A stretch of DNA of 64,000 nt from Blastomonas fulva (GCF_003431825.1 NZ_CP020083.1:248001-312000); one strand, 5' to 3'. Shown: positions 30,257 through 39,242, numbered from the stretch's first letter. Made by a program: numbers and translations. Notes: generated by a model from the letters alone, not told the origin.

Positions 30257-30475
30257 TCAGTTGAACGCAGCTTCCTCAATCGCAACCTTGCTCGGCGCAT
30301 CGCCGCGCCGCAACCGGTCTAGCCGCACCGCAATGGCCTGCCACATAGCAACTCCGTCCGTATCGCCTCCGTCCGCAAGCGTTCCGATACGTTCGGCGAC
30401 ATGGAGAGGTGCGCCTGTGCCATAGCGCTTTTCGACTGCGAACGCGCAGGCCCACAGGTGCTGCTCGTCAGTCAC
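30257..30475 (-). CDS. DUF6961-like small protein
   Basis: A protein of about 72 residues (VTDEQHLWACAFAVEKRYG, then HVAERIGTLADGGDTDGVAMWQAIAVRLDRL). This looks like the small family I know as DUF6961, abundant in sphingomonad plasmids and genomic islands and of unknown function. I chose the GTG start at 30475 because relatives begin at this Thr-Asp-Glu segment; a TTG at 30493 would add six residues. No clear ribosome site distinguishes them. It is transcribed leftward like DUF736. Confidence 0.65.
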   Translation of the reverse strand: MTDEQHLWACAFAVEKRYGTGAPLHVAERIGTLADGGDTDGVAMWQAIAVRLDRLRRGDAPSKVAIEEAAFN

Positions 30476-30553
30476 TAAGGGCGACCATAGCAAACCGGAA
30501 CGAGCTCCGGACGGTCCGTGAGGGAAAGCACCCTTCAGGCTCTGCCGATCGCG

Positions 30554-30871
30554 TCATTCGCAGCCGACCCCGTCCCCATCGCGGTCCAGATGGCGCCCGT
30601 AGCCGGGTGAACCAATTCGTACCGGCGCTGCTCCGGCAGCGCGGGCTGCTGCACAATTGGCAAAATAGACATCGCCGGAGAGGCGCTGCGGTCGCGCAGC
30701 TGGCGCGGCGCTTCGGGATGCACCGCCATGGCAATGCCTGCCGCCGTTCTTGCGATCGTTATGGCATCCGTCCGCAGCAAGGCCACCGGGATGGGCCAGG
30801 CCGATCGCCGGCACCACGGCTATCTGGACGATGGCGAACCGAAGGAGGAGATGCACCAGCCTTTTTCCCAT
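30554..30871 (-). CDS. Exported excalibur-domain calcium-binding protein
   Basis: A 105-residue protein with a signal peptide (LVHLLLRFAIVQIAVVPAIGLA). It has a Gly/His-rich segment (GCHNDRKNGGRHCHGG) and a C-terminal excalibur domain (VYFANCAAARAAGAAPV, ending GYGRHLDRDGDGVGCE). The DxDxDGxxCE motif binds calcium. Such domains often accompany extracellular nucleases, and a thermonuclease-like gene lies 37 bases upstream in the same direction. The ATG at 30871 is chosen because the sequence upstream of it overlaps the nuclease gene in another phase. Confidence 0.8.
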   Translation of the reverse strand: MGKRLVHLLLRFAIVQIAVVPAIGLAHPGGLAADGCHNDRKNGGRHCHGGASRSAAPAARPQRLSGDVYFANCAAARAAGAAPVRIGSPGYGRHLDRDGDGVGCE

Positions 30872-30908
30872 GGGCACAGCATGCCACGCGCGCTGGCGCT
30901 GTGCCAGT

Positions 30909-31337
30909 TCAATCGCAGCGGTGACCAGCCCAATACTTGTCCCAGAGCGCGGCATAGCCATCGCGAACCATGGCACAGGACAGGTCGCCTGAACGCGGTG
31001 ACACGCAAAAAGCAGCCGTACGATTGCCCCCGGCCCCTCCCTTCGAGGTGCAGCGCATGGCAGGGCCCCGCACCAGGACATGACCGGTTGCATTGGTGCC
31101 TGCGGGCTCACCGACAAGCGACACGAGATGATCACGGGATGCAACCGGCTCGGCCTCCGGGCAGGGATGGCCAGGACTGCAACTGCCATCCATTTCGCGT
31201 GCGGCTATGCCCGACAGCCGAATACGCGGTCCCTCTGCGCACCAGATCGGCCCATCGCCATCCCAGACCGCGGTTGGCGTGCAGACAAAACTCTGGCCGG
31301 AAGGGATGGCCGAGAGGAGAAAAAGGGTGATCGACAT
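30909..31337 (-). CDS. Thermonuclease (SNase)-like exported protein
   Basis: A 142-residue protein with a short hydrophobic N-terminus (SITLFLLSAIPSGQSFVC) and an SNase-like fold. It has WDGDGPIWC, then RIRLSGIAAREMDGSC, which carries the Arg and Glu equivalents of the nuclease active site, and CAMVRDGYAALWDKYW near the end. The second active-site Arg of staphylococcal nuclease is not obvious. Relatives in sphingomonads are annotated as thermonuclease family proteins. It probably forms a unit with the excalibur protein downstream. Confidence 0.75.
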   Translation of the reverse strand: MSITLFLLSAIPSGQSFVCTPTAVWDGDGPIWCAEGPRIRLSGIAAREMDGSCSPGHPCPEAEPVASRDHLVSLVGEPAGTNATGHVLVRGPAMRCTSKGGAGGNRTAAFCVSPRSGDLSCAMVRDGYAALWDKYWAGHRCD

Positions 31338-31513
31338 TCTTCTGCGCTAACGCAACTGCCCCGTAAGGTGCAAGCCGAAGCCCCTTGGTTCGCAATCGCG
31401 CCCCCCTTCCTGAGCCGACGGCTCAGGGCGTACCTGCCCAACATGATGACCGCCTGGGGCACACCCAGGCAAACCGCCTTGCATAAATGTTCTATTTTTG
31501 TTCTTATCGCACC

Positions 31514-31708
31514 ATGACCCGATTCGACATTCAAGACATGGCCAGCGCGATTCTCGCTGCCCCCGGCTGGGCGCGCGTTGGCATAACCGCGCCTGCCCGC
31601 CATATTCGCGACGATGCCGCGCAGGAGCTGGCGCGGTCGGTGGCCGAGGCGCTGATGGATGGGCAACAGGGGCCTGAAAAGGACGAGCAGCCCGAACTCG
31701 GTCTGTGA
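31514..31708 (+). CDS. DUF6771-like small protein
   Basis: A 64-residue protein (MTRFDIQDMASAILAAPGWARVGITAP, then DDAAQELARSVAEALMD). The pattern matches what I recall as DUF6771, a small sphingomonad family of unknown function that occurs on plasmids and islands. It is divergent from the thermonuclease gene, and its stop is followed one base later by the start of the next small gene. No catalytic residues are apparent. Confidence 0.65.
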   Translation: MTRFDIQDMASAILAAPGWARVGITAPARHIRDDAAQELARSVAEALMDGQQGPEKDEQPELGL

Positions 31709-31709
31709 G

Positions 31710-32039
31710 ATGGGTGGCTGGACACGTGACGGCATGCGCATTGCGACCTGCCTGTTCGAGGCGGCTGCCTGGCATTACGCGGTTCGCCCGGTCTGCCGCT
31801 GCGGGCACAGCGCGACATTTAATCCGCATGGCCTTTGGTGGCATTTTCACAAGAGATCGTGGGACGATCGGCTCAAGCCTGCCCGCGAGCATTTCTGGTG
31901 CCGCAGCTGCAGCCTGCCGCAACGCAAGCGGGTGCGCCCGGTCTGCCTGGATCTGGTCCGCCAGAGCGCAGGTGATATCGAGCTTGCCTTTCCGCCCGAG
32001 TGCGAATGGAAGCGCGCGATAAGCCGGTTTCGCAGCTGA
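31710..32039 (+). CDS. Small protein with Cys/His zinc-ribbon-like pattern
   Basis: A 109-residue protein starting MGGWTRDGMRIATC two bases after the previous stop. It has a CRCGHSATF motif, then an aromatic/His stretch (HGLWWHFHKRSWDDRL) and CRSCSLPQRKRVRPV. The spaced CxCGH and CxxC pairs could bind zinc. The basic nature suggests nucleic-acid binding. I do not recognise a family. Its close packing with the DUF6771-like gene suggests a two-gene operon. Confidence 0.6.
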   Translation: MGGWTRDGMRIATCLFEAAAWHYAVRPVCRCGHSATFNPHGLWWHFHKRSWDDRLKPAREHFWCRSCSLPQRKRVRPVCLDLVRQSAGDIELAFPPECEWKRAISRFRS

Positions 32040-32223
32040 ACCCTGTCTCCACTGCCGATGAGCACAAGCTCCCCCCTCGCCACCCTGAGCCTGTCGCCTG
32101 TGAAGACAGCAAATGGTGCGGCTGGACATTCGCGACCTGGTGCCCGAACATTGGTGCAAGACGGTCCGCTCCCGGCATTGATGCCGGGGCGGCGAGTCTG
32201 GCTGTGCACCGGGAGGCTAGTCG

Positions 32224-32883
32224 ATGTGCAATCTTGTGACGCTGAAGACGTCGATCGCGGAAGTTGCCCAGACTTTTTTCGCCCGGATTGGCGGGAACAC
32301 AAATGCTAGCTCTGGCGATGTCTATCCCGGATATCAGGGGTTCGTTATCCGGGAAGAGAACGAAGAGCGGTTGCTTGAGGCCATGACATGGGGCTTTCCG
32401 CGACATTCGGTAAACCGCAAGACAGGCAAGCCCAACAAGCCGAACCCGGTCAACAATGCGCGCGACGACAAGCTGATGTCAGCCCACGGCATGTGGAAGA
32501 AGTGGTTCACGGACACGCAATACCGCTGCCTCATCCCGTTCACGGCCTTTGCCGAGGCCGAAGGCGAGACAGGACGGATGACAAAGACCTGGATCAGCGT
32601 TGCCGATCAGCCGCTTGCCGCCTGGGCAGGTCTTTGGCGACCGAGCGACGAATGGGGCGACTGCTATACCGGTGTGATGGTCGATGCGACCAGGGAGCTG
32701 TGGCACATCCATGACAGGATGCCGGTGATCCTGGAGGCTGACGAGCATGATCGCTGGCTGCATGCGCCAGCAGCAGAAGCGATGGCGATGCTGCGCCAGT
32801 ATCCTGCAGACCGGCTGCGTGTCGATCAGACCAGCGAGCCTTGGTCGAGCCGCCGCACCGCCGACACGCCGCTGCTTCTCTGA
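32224..32883 (+). CDS. SOS-response-associated peptidase (SRAP/YedK) protein
   Basis: A 219-residue SRAP-family protein. Cys2, exposed after Met removal, is the residue that forms a covalent link with abasic sites in single-stranded DNA. The other landmarks are NNARDD, the FAEAEGE segment with the conserved Glu, and HIHDRMPVIL with the conserved His. It protects abasic sites during replication and is also common on phages and mobile elements. A variant feature is the long central insert after AMTWGFPRHSVNRKTGK, found in an alphaproteobacterial subgroup. The start is fixed by the need for MC at the N-terminus. Confidence 0.88.
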   Translation: MCNLVTLKTSIAEVAQTFFARIGGNTNASSGDVYPGYQGFVIREENEERLLEAMTWGFPRHSVNRKTGKPNKPNPVNNARDDKLMSAHGMWKKWFTDTQYRCLIPFTAFAEAEGETGRMTKTWISVADQPLAAWAGLWRPSDEWGDCYTGVMVDATRELWHIHDRMPVILEADEHDRWLHAPAAEAMAMLRQYPADRLRVDQTSEPWSSRRTADTPLLL

Positions 32884-32905
32884 CCTGAAAGAGGAAGTTG
32901 ACGAC

Positions 32906-33022
32906 ATGCCTCGCGACTGGCCCAGCCCCAATGACAAACCCGTGTCCCGCTGGGAGTTCTGGATCCTCGCAGTCTTGACAGCGGCGGGTCCGGCAGGCCT
33001 GCTGCTATGGCTGTTCAGCTGA
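32906..33022 (+). CDS. 38-residue single-span membrane peptide
   Basis: A small open frame encoding MPRDWPSPNDKPVSRWEF followed by one hydrophobic helix (WILAVLTAAGPAGLLLWLFS). It is preceded by GAGGAAG nine bases before ATG and sits 22 bases after the SRAP gene in the same direction. The clear polar-then-hydrophobic layout and ribosome site support it as a real gene. Function unknown; it may be a small membrane regulator. Confidence 0.5.
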   Translation: MPRDWPSPNDKPVSRWEFWILAVLTAAGPAGLLLWLFS

Positions 33023-33197
33023 ACGGGCTGTGCCCTCTCCGGCATGCACCAGAGACCTGCCCCCTCCCGAGCCAGGCGCGATACCTGCCCTGCGAGCCGC
33101 CCGGCCAGGCAAGCCATGCTTGCCCGTTTCCGGGGGCTGTGCAAATGCCCTCGCCCGCCCAAACCAGGCTGGAATGAACAGGACACGAGGACAGGTC

Positions 33198-34500
33198 ATG
33201 ACCGACAGTCTGACGGCAGAAGCAGTCGGCCTCGATTTTGGCACGACGAACACCGTTGTAGCCCTGGGCGATGCAGATGGTGACACGCGGCTGGTTCAGT
33301 TCGGGCCAGACGGAGCGTCGAGCGCCGAATTCAGGTCGGCTTTGCGCTTCTGGGAAAACGAGCGGGCCTGGCGCGGTGTCGCACACGAGGCAGGGCCATG
33401 GGCGATAGAGGAATATCTGCAGTCCCCGCTCGACTGCCGGTTCATCCAGTCTTTCAAAAGCGTGGCAGCAAGCCCGCTGTTCGAGCGGACGCTGATCTAT
33501 AACCGGCCGTATGGCTTCGAAGAGCTTGGCCGCACCTTTCTGCAGCATCTGGTCAGCCATGCGGGCGATGCCCTGAAGCCCCTGCCAGACAGGATCATCA
33601 TCGGCAGACCTGTTGAATACGCAGGCGCGCGAGCTGATGCGCAGCTGGCCCGCCAGCGCTACAACCTGATGTTCGAGGCGTTCGGCACCGAACTCATCTA
33701 TGTTTATGAACCCCTGGGCGCGGCGCACAGTTATGCCACCCGGCTCGACAGGCCAGCGACCATCCTGGTGGCGGATTTTGGTGGCGGCACGCCCGACTTC
33801 TCGGTGGTTAGCATTGCAGAGCCGGACGCACCTCAGCGCTGCACACCGCTGGCTCAAGCGGGGATTGCGATTGCCGGAGACCAGTTCGACTATCGCATTA
33901 TCGACCAGCTGGTGCTGCCGCTACTGGGCAAGGGCGGCCATTACAGATCGTTCGGTAAGGTGCTCGATATTCCGGGAGGGTATTTCACAGATTTCGGCAA
34001 CTGGTCGAGACTTGCGCTGATGCGCAGCCGCAAGACGCTCGACGAACTGCGCAGACTACAGCGTGACGCCATCGACCCGGAACAGATCGGCAGGATGATC
34101 GCCCTGATCGAGAATGAGCAGGGCTTTGCGCTCTATGATGCCGTCGGCCAGCTCAAGCGCGCCCTATCCGAAAACGACAAAGCAAAGTTTGCATTCACCG
34201 GAGGCGGCATCGAAATATCGGCCGATGTCCGAGCGCAGCCGCTTCGAACAGTGGATCGCAACTGACCTCAAGCGCATCGAAGCTGCGATGGACAGCACAC
34301 TCAAAAATGCAGGCGTCACAACCAGCGACATTGACAGGATCTTCCTGACCGGAGGATCATCGCTGATCCCTGCCATCCACAAATTGTTCGAGCGAAAGTT
34401 CGGTCAGGAACGGATTGCTACAGGCGACGAGTTGACATCCATTGCCCATGGCCTCGCCCTCATCGGCCTTGAGAATGATCCAGTCCAATGGGCGGCGTAA
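33198..34500 (+). pseudogene. Hsp70-like (YegD-type) chaperone, split by a frameshift
   Basis: An actin-ATPase-fold protein of the Hsp70 superfamily, close to YegD: VGLDFGTTNTVVALGD at the N-terminus, LVADFGGGTPDFSVV and FAFTGGGIEIS. The frame ends early near 34263, while the missing C-terminal part (FEQWIATDLKRIEAAMDS, then DRIFLTGGSSLIPAIHKLF, then GLALIGL) continues in the next phase to 34500. Removing one C of the CC at 34229-34230 joins them (ISADVERSRFEQW) into about 433 residues, the normal length. A true mutation or a sequencing error are both possible. The start MTDSLTAEAVG is chosen just before the first nucleotide-binding strand. Confidence 0.8.
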
Positions 34501-34600
34501 CAATGCGCGCTATTCTTGCCCGGAGCACGAGGCATGGACCTGCCGCTGGAAGTGGAAAAAGGGTTTGTACCGTTGTCCAGTTCGGGCGTCGGCTACCGAC

Positions 34601-34617
34601 CCAGTGCACGAACCCGC
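34601..34617 (+). repeat. Left inverted repeat of the IS91-like element
   Basis: This 17-base arm matches the inverse of 37084-37100 at 16 positions. It is followed by a small CCCGC-TTC-GCGGG hairpin. Confidence 0.6.
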
Positions 34618-34723
34618 TTCGCGGGAGAGTCGCTTGGGGTGACGTAGCGTAGTATTGTTGAGGCTTTGAGAGCGGCGAAGTCGCTTGTGAGGGTGGAGTT
34701 CCTTCAACGGAAAGGAACGCACC

Positions 34724-35641
34724 ATGGATACCATCACTACCGCTGCCCCGAACAATGCCTTGCGCGAGCGTATGTTGCAGGACATGACGATGCGTAGCTT
34801 TGGGGAGCACACGCAGAAGGACTATATCCGGCACGTCCGGTCATTTGCCGCGTTTCTCGGCCGACCACCCGATACGGCCACGATCGAAGACCTCCGGCGC
34901 TATCAGATCGCTCAGCATGAGCGTGCCATCAGTCCAGCAACCATCAACGGGGCTGTATCGGCATTGCGTTTCCTGTTCGGTATAACCCTCAAGCGGCCGG
35001 AGATGGCACTGGGACTTGTTGTCGTTCGCTGCACACCCAAGCTGCGCGAGGTTCTGAGCGTCGAGGAGGCTGCGCGGCTGATCGAGGCTGCACCGGGCAT
35101 CAAGTACAAGGCAGCGTTCGGCGTGGCCTATGGCGCGGGTCTGCGCGTGTCCGAGATTGCCCACCTGAAGGTTGACGATATCGACAGCACGCGCATGCTG
35201 ATCCGGGTCGAGCAGGGCAAGGGGCGCAAGGATCGTAACGCCATGCTCTCGCCGCATCTGCTGGATCTGCTTCGGCAATGGTGGCGTGAAGGCAAGCGGC
35301 GCGGGGTCATGTTACCGCACGGCTGGTTATTCCCGGGGCGCAGTTGCACCGACCCGATCTCGGCACGCCAGTTGCACCGCGCCGTGCATGAGGCGGCTGA
35401 GTTCGCCGGGATCCGCAAACGCGTGAGCCCGCATACCCTGCGCCACAGCTTTGCCACTCACCTGCTCGAGCAGGATGTCGACATCCGCGTGATCCAGGTC
35501 CTGCTTGGGCACACCAAGATCGGTACCACCGCCATCTACACCAAGGTATCGACCAGGACGATGCAGGCGGTGGCGAGCCCGCTCGACCGCATCTTCAGCC
35601 TGATGGAAGGCCCCAAGCGAACGGCATCGCCGCCCGGTTGA
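34724..35641 (+). CDS. Tyrosine site-specific recombinase of the IS91-like element
   Basis: A 305-residue integrase with an N-terminal SAM-like core-binding domain (MRSFGEHTQKDYIRHVRSFAA) and a catalytic domain. Its active-site residues are visible: Arg in GAGLRVSEIAHL, Lys in EQGKGRKDR, HTLRHSFATHLL (HxxR) and LGHTKIGTTAIYTKV (His and the nucleophilic Tyr). It lies five bases before the transposase and is probably coupled. IS91-type elements with an accessory recombinase of this class are widespread in proteobacteria. Its role may be to resolve transposition intermediates. Confidence 0.9.
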   Translation: MDTITTAAPNNALRERMLQDMTMRSFGEHTQKDYIRHVRSFAAFLGRPPDTATIEDLRRYQIAQHERAISPATINGAVSALRFLFGITLKRPEMALGLVVVRCTPKLREVLSVEEAARLIEAAPGIKYKAAFGVAYGAGLRVSEIAHLKVDDIDSTRMLIRVEQGKGRKDRNAMLSPHLLDLLRQWWREGKRRGVMLPHGWLFPGRSCTDPISARQLHRAVHEAAEFAGIRKRVSPHTLRHSFATHLLEQDVDIRVIQVLLGHTKIGTTAIYTKVSTRTMQAVASPLDRIFSLMEGPKRTASPPG

Positions 35642-35645
35642 ACCG

Positions 35646-36839
35646 GTGCGCACCTCGATCGAGGTCGCCGACATCTTGCGGAGTGCCGGGCCCGCGTATC
35701 GCGCAGCCCATGCCGGCCATCTGAGCCTCGGCCAGCTCAAGGTCATGACGGCGATCGAGACCTGCCGCACCGCAGCCCTTGGCGGTCACGTCGAGGCCTG
35801 CGACGACTGCGGGCACTGGCGGATCGCCTACAACTCCTGCCGCAACCGGCATTGCCCCAAGTGCCAGGGTGCGGCGGCGCGCACCTGGCTGGCCGCGCGC
35901 GAGGCCGATCTGCTGCCCGTGGGATACTTCCACGTCGTGTTCACGCTGCCGGCCGAGGTCGCGGATATCGCGTGGCAGAACAAGGCGGTGGTCTATGACC
36001 TGCTGTTCCGCGCGGCTGCGGACACGATGCTGACCATCGCCGCCGATCCCAGGCACCTCGGCGCGCGCGTCGGCATCACCGCCGTATTGCATACGTGGGG
36101 ATCGGCACTGACCCATCACCCGCATGTGCACATGATCGTGCCCGGCGGGGGTATCACGCCAGACGGCAAGCGGTGGGTCTCGTCGCGCCCGGCGTTCCTT
36201 CTACCAGTGCGTGTGCTGGGCGCATTGTTCCGCCGGCTGTTCCTCACCCGGCTGCTGGCATTGTACGATGCCGGCAAGCTGGCCTTCTTCAACACCTTGG
36301 CGGGCCTCGCGACACGCAAGGTCTTCCTCCGGCATCTGTCGCCGATCCGGAAGAAGCGCTGGGTGGTCTACGCCAAACCGCCTTTTGCCGGGCCGCAGGC
36401 GGTGCTGGCCTATCTCTCGCGCTACACCCACCGCGTCGCCATCTCGAACCAGCGGCTCCTTGCCTTCGACGATGCCAGCGTGACGTTCCGTTACAAGGAT
36501 TACCGTCGCAGCGGGGCTGAACGCCAGCAGGTCATGACGCTGGCGACGGACGAGTTCATCCGCCGCTTCCTGATCCACGTCCTGCCGCGCGGCTTCCATC
36601 GCATCCGGCATTACGGCCTGCTCGCCAGTTCGACGCACAAGGACGCCATGGCGCTCGCCCGCAGTCTCCTGGGGGGCGCTGCGCCGGTCGAGGAGCCCGA
36701 ACCGGAAGAACCGCCCGACCATCGCCCGCCATGCCCATGCTGCGGCGGGCACATGACCATCATCGAGACCTTTGCCCGTTGCTACCAACCGCGTGCACCG
36801 CCACCCCCAGTATCCTCGGCCCGGAGACACGCGCCATGA
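35646..36839 (+). CDS. IS91-family transposase (HUH, Y-type)
   Basis: A 397-residue transposase. The N-terminal zinc-binding region is CDDCGHWRIAYNSCRNRHCPKCQ. The HUH nickase motif is HPHVHMIVPGGG, and the Tyr region lies in AYLSRYTHRVAISN. A second CPCCGGHM motif lies near the C-terminus. It uses a GTG start five bases after the recombinase stop. It moves the element by single-strand transfer. The protein is full length for the family and no frameshift was seen, so the element may be active. Confidence 0.92.
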   Translation: MRTSIEVADILRSAGPAYRAAHAGHLSLGQLKVMTAIETCRTAALGGHVEACDDCGHWRIAYNSCRNRHCPKCQGAAARTWLAAREADLLPVGYFHVVFTLPAEVADIAWQNKAVVYDLLFRAAADTMLTIAADPRHLGARVGITAVLHTWGSALTHHPHVHMIVPGGGITPDGKRWVSSRPAFLLPVRVLGALFRRLFLTRLLALYDAGKLAFFNTLAGLATRKVFLRHLSPIRKKRWVVYAKPPFAGPQAVLAYLSRYTHRVAISNQRLLAFDDASVTFRYKDYRRSGAERQQVMTLATDEFIRRFLIHVLPRGFHRIRHYGLLASSTHKDAMALARSLLGGAAPVEEPEPEEPPDHRPPCPCCGGHMTIIETFARCYQPRAPPPPVSSARRHAP

Positions 36840-37303
36840 TCCGGCATGGCTCGCCCTGCACGACGGTCGGACCCATGGTGTCCCGACCGATGACCCAGCG
36901 CGTGCCCATCCCGGATTTAAGCCGGGCGCAGGGCACACTGGCCAGCAAAACCAACGCCGCTAGCAGTCTGACACCGCACAAAATCACGTTGATCAGGCCA
37001 ACAGCGACACCGCCGGATCGGCTGCGCTTACCCGCAAAAACCATCCCAAAGCCGCTTTACCCATAGACCTGCGCGCGGGGCCCGCGGGTTCCTGCACTGG
37101 AGGCTTTCGTACGCAAGCGCCCGAAACCCTTCACAACTTACGCCGTTCAGCGTAAAGGTTGCTGACGACTGCCTTTCCCGACAGCAGACGTTCCCAGTAC
37201 GTGCGATCGGCCTACACCAAATTTGGATCGTGGCATGTTTGCGAAGCCGATGCGGTCAAACGTAATGGCTGGCGTACCATGATCCCGGACGACCTGCCTT
37301 GCC
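36840..37303. other. IS91-like right end and flanking intergenic DNA
   Basis: About 460 bases without a gene. The first 260 form the 3' non-coding end of the IS91-like element, with the right inverted repeat at 37084-37100. The rest is the region between the element and the stop of the LOV-GGDEF-EAL gene. No other structure was seen. Confidence 0.5.
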
Positions 37304-39199
37304 CTATGCACAATTGTCACCGAGCACATCCAGAAGGCGACCCCGTAGAGATTTTTCATGCGACACTGCGTGATCTCCAAGGAATACGTCAAAAGCGCTG
37401 GCATCCATCGGCTGCGAAAAAAAATAGCCTTGTCCCACCGAACAGCCGAGCGATCGCATGAGGCCGAGCTCGGCTTCTGTTTCGATCCCTTCCGCAACGA
37501 CGCGGATATCCAGCGCCTCGCCCAGCTTGATGATGCTCTCGATAATCACTTGCTTGGCCGGGCTGTCCACCACGTCGCGCACGAAACTCCGATCGATCTT
37601 GACCTCGGCCAGAGGAAATCGTTCCAGATACCGCAGATTCGAGTATCCGGTACCGAAGTCGTCGATAGAGATTTCAACACCCAAGCCGTGCAGGTCGCGA
37701 AATACGCGCAAGACGTCCGCAGGCTCGGGCATCATGAGACTTTCGGTGAGCTCAAGGGTCAGCCATTCAGGACGACAGCCGGTATCGGCGAGCACTTGCT
37801 TGACAAACGCTACCATGTCCCTGCGGGTGAATTCCAGCACCGACACATTGCACGAAAAACGTATCGGTGTGCGTCGTCCGTCGTTGACTCGCGTTGCCTG
37901 CTTAGCAACCATTCGCAGTGCCCATGCTCCGATGTCCAGGATCACGCCTGTCTCCTCGGCAACGCCGATGAACCGACTTGGGGACTGCAGCCCGAACACG
38001 CCATGGTTCCATCGAAGCAAGGCCTCGGCACCAACAATGTTTCCAGAAAGTAGATCCACCTGAGGCTGATAATGCAACTGCAGTTCCTCATTCGGAATTG
38101 CAGCCTGCAGATCATTTGCCAACCGGATGCGATTGGAGGCGTCGCGTTCGTCTACCGCAGCAAAGCGATGCGGCGGGTGTGACGCCAGCGCTTTGGATCG
38201 CTGCAAGGCTGCGGCGGCCTGGCGAACGAGCTGAAGTGGATCCGACCCGATCGATCCGACCGTGTAGCCTGCAGCGAATTGGGCCGTCAGTGCCGCGCCG
38301 GGTAGAATGAAGCGGGGCTGCAACAGGTTCAGAACATCATCGACCATATTTGCGGCGCGATTGACATCGCCGAGCTCGAAGGCGAGCGTGAAGCTGTTTG
38401 TGCCCACGCGCGCCAAGGCAACCGACGGCAACGTTGCGAGGCGCCCGGCGACCGCTCGCAAGAGCGCATCACCGATATCATAGCCGAAGCCATTGTTGAC
38501 ATCGTGAAACCGCATGATGTCGAGCTTGAGCAGTAGCACGGCGGATTCTGCGGGCACGCTGATCAGCGCCAGCCGGTCGAGCAGGCCGTAGCGGTCGAGC
38601 AGACCGGTCAGGCGATCGATGCCTGAGGCGTAGGTGACATCGCGGATCAGGCCGACGCAGTGGGTGATCTGCCCGGATGCATCCCGATGCGGCACCAGAC
38701 GCAGCGCATTACGGAACATCGTGCCGTCGCGCTTGTAGTTGCGTAGCGTCACAGAACAGGCGCGGCCTTCTGTCAGGGCAGCGCGGATTTCAGCGATTTC
38801 GGGCTGCAGGCGGTCGCTGCCTTGAAGATAGCGGCAATTCTTGCCAATGGCCTCAGCTGCGGCATAGCCGGTAATCGCTTCAAACGCGGCGTTGACCTTG
38901 ACGATGGGGTGCCCACGCTGACGCATGTCCGCGACCACCACGCCATCACCGACGTGGTCCAGGGCCAACCCATATGCAGCCAAAATGGAGTCGGAATCGT
39001 CCGATGGCGGATCCAGGCAGTCCCATTGCTTGGGCCTGAATCCAAAATTGCCTTGTGGCGGGCCCTTGCCGTCGTTTCTGTCATGCGCCATGGCGCGTCC
39101 AGGGATCGCCAGTGATGCCATCGAGCACTTCGGTCCGGGTGATCTTTGCGCAAAAAACAGCGCGGTCATTTCGCATTGTCTGGCCTCCAGGTTCGACAA
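37304..39199 (-). CDS. LOV-GGDEF-EAL blue-light c-di-GMP protein
   Basis: A 631-residue cytosolic protein. Residues about 75-195 form a LOV-type PAS domain with the flavin signature GKNCRYLQG (photoactive Cys122 from the longest start) and NYKRDGTMFRNAL. The Gln usually found in VGVQxDVT is replaced by Ile (CVGLIRDVT). The GGDEF domain is degenerate (GTNSF), so it should not make c-di-GMP. The EAL domain keeps GAEALLRWNH, LELTES, IDDFGTGYSN, VKIDRSF, AEGIET and GQGYFF and should be an active phosphodiesterase. Blue light may thus control c-di-GMP breakdown. The start may be a later Met (residues 27 or 37). Confidence 0.88.
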   Translation of the reverse strand: MSNLEARQCEMTALFFAQRSPGPKCSMASLAIPGRAMAHDRNDGKGPPQGNFGFRPKQWDCLDPPSDDSDSILAAYGLALDHVGDGVVVADMRQRGHPIVKVNAAFEAITGYAAAEAIGKNCRYLQGSDRLQPEIAEIRAALTEGRACSVTLRNYKRDGTMFRNALRLVPHRDASGQITHCVGLIRDVTYASGIDRLTGLLDRYGLLDRLALISVPAESAVLLLKLDIMRFHDVNNGFGYDIGDALLRAVAGRLATLPSVALARVGTNSFTLAFELGDVNRAANMVDDVLNLLQPRFILPGAALTAQFAAGYTVGSIGSDPLQLVRQAAAALQRSKALASHPPHRFAAVDERDASNRIRLANDLQAAIPNEELQLHYQPQVDLLSGNIVGAEALLRWNHGVFGLQSPSRFIGVAEETGVILDIGAWALRMVAKQATRVNDGRRTPIRFSCNVSVLEFTRRDMVAFVKQVLADTGCRPEWLTLELTESLMMPEPADVLRVFRDLHGLGVEISIDDFGTGYSNLRYLERFPLAEVKIDRSFVRDVVDSPAKQVIIESIIKLGEALDIRVVAEGIETEAELGLMRSLGCSVGQGYFFSQPMDASAFDVFLGDHAVSHEKSLRGRLLDVLGDNCA

Positions 39200-39242
39200 T
39201 GCGAACCCCCAGCCAAACCTTCAATGACCGCAGAGCGACGCT

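Larger units (their letters stand above)
34601..37100 (+). mobile_element. IS91-family-like element with its own tyrosine recombinase
   Basis: A unit of 2500 bases bounded by CCAGTGCAcGAACCCGC at 34601-34617 and its inverse at 37084-37100 (16 of 17 positions match). Inside lie two co-directional genes: a tyrosine recombinase and an IS91-type HUH transposase. No target-site duplication was seen, as expected for the rolling-circle-like IS91 family. Canonical IS91 ends lack long inverted repeats, so the true termini could extend somewhat beyond those given. It sits immediately downstream of the damaged Hsp70-like gene. Confidence 0.7.

Noticed and set aside
32058..32309. 83-codon frame overlapping the SRAP start
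   Set aside because: Overlaps SRAP by 86 bases in another phase and has no recognisable feature.
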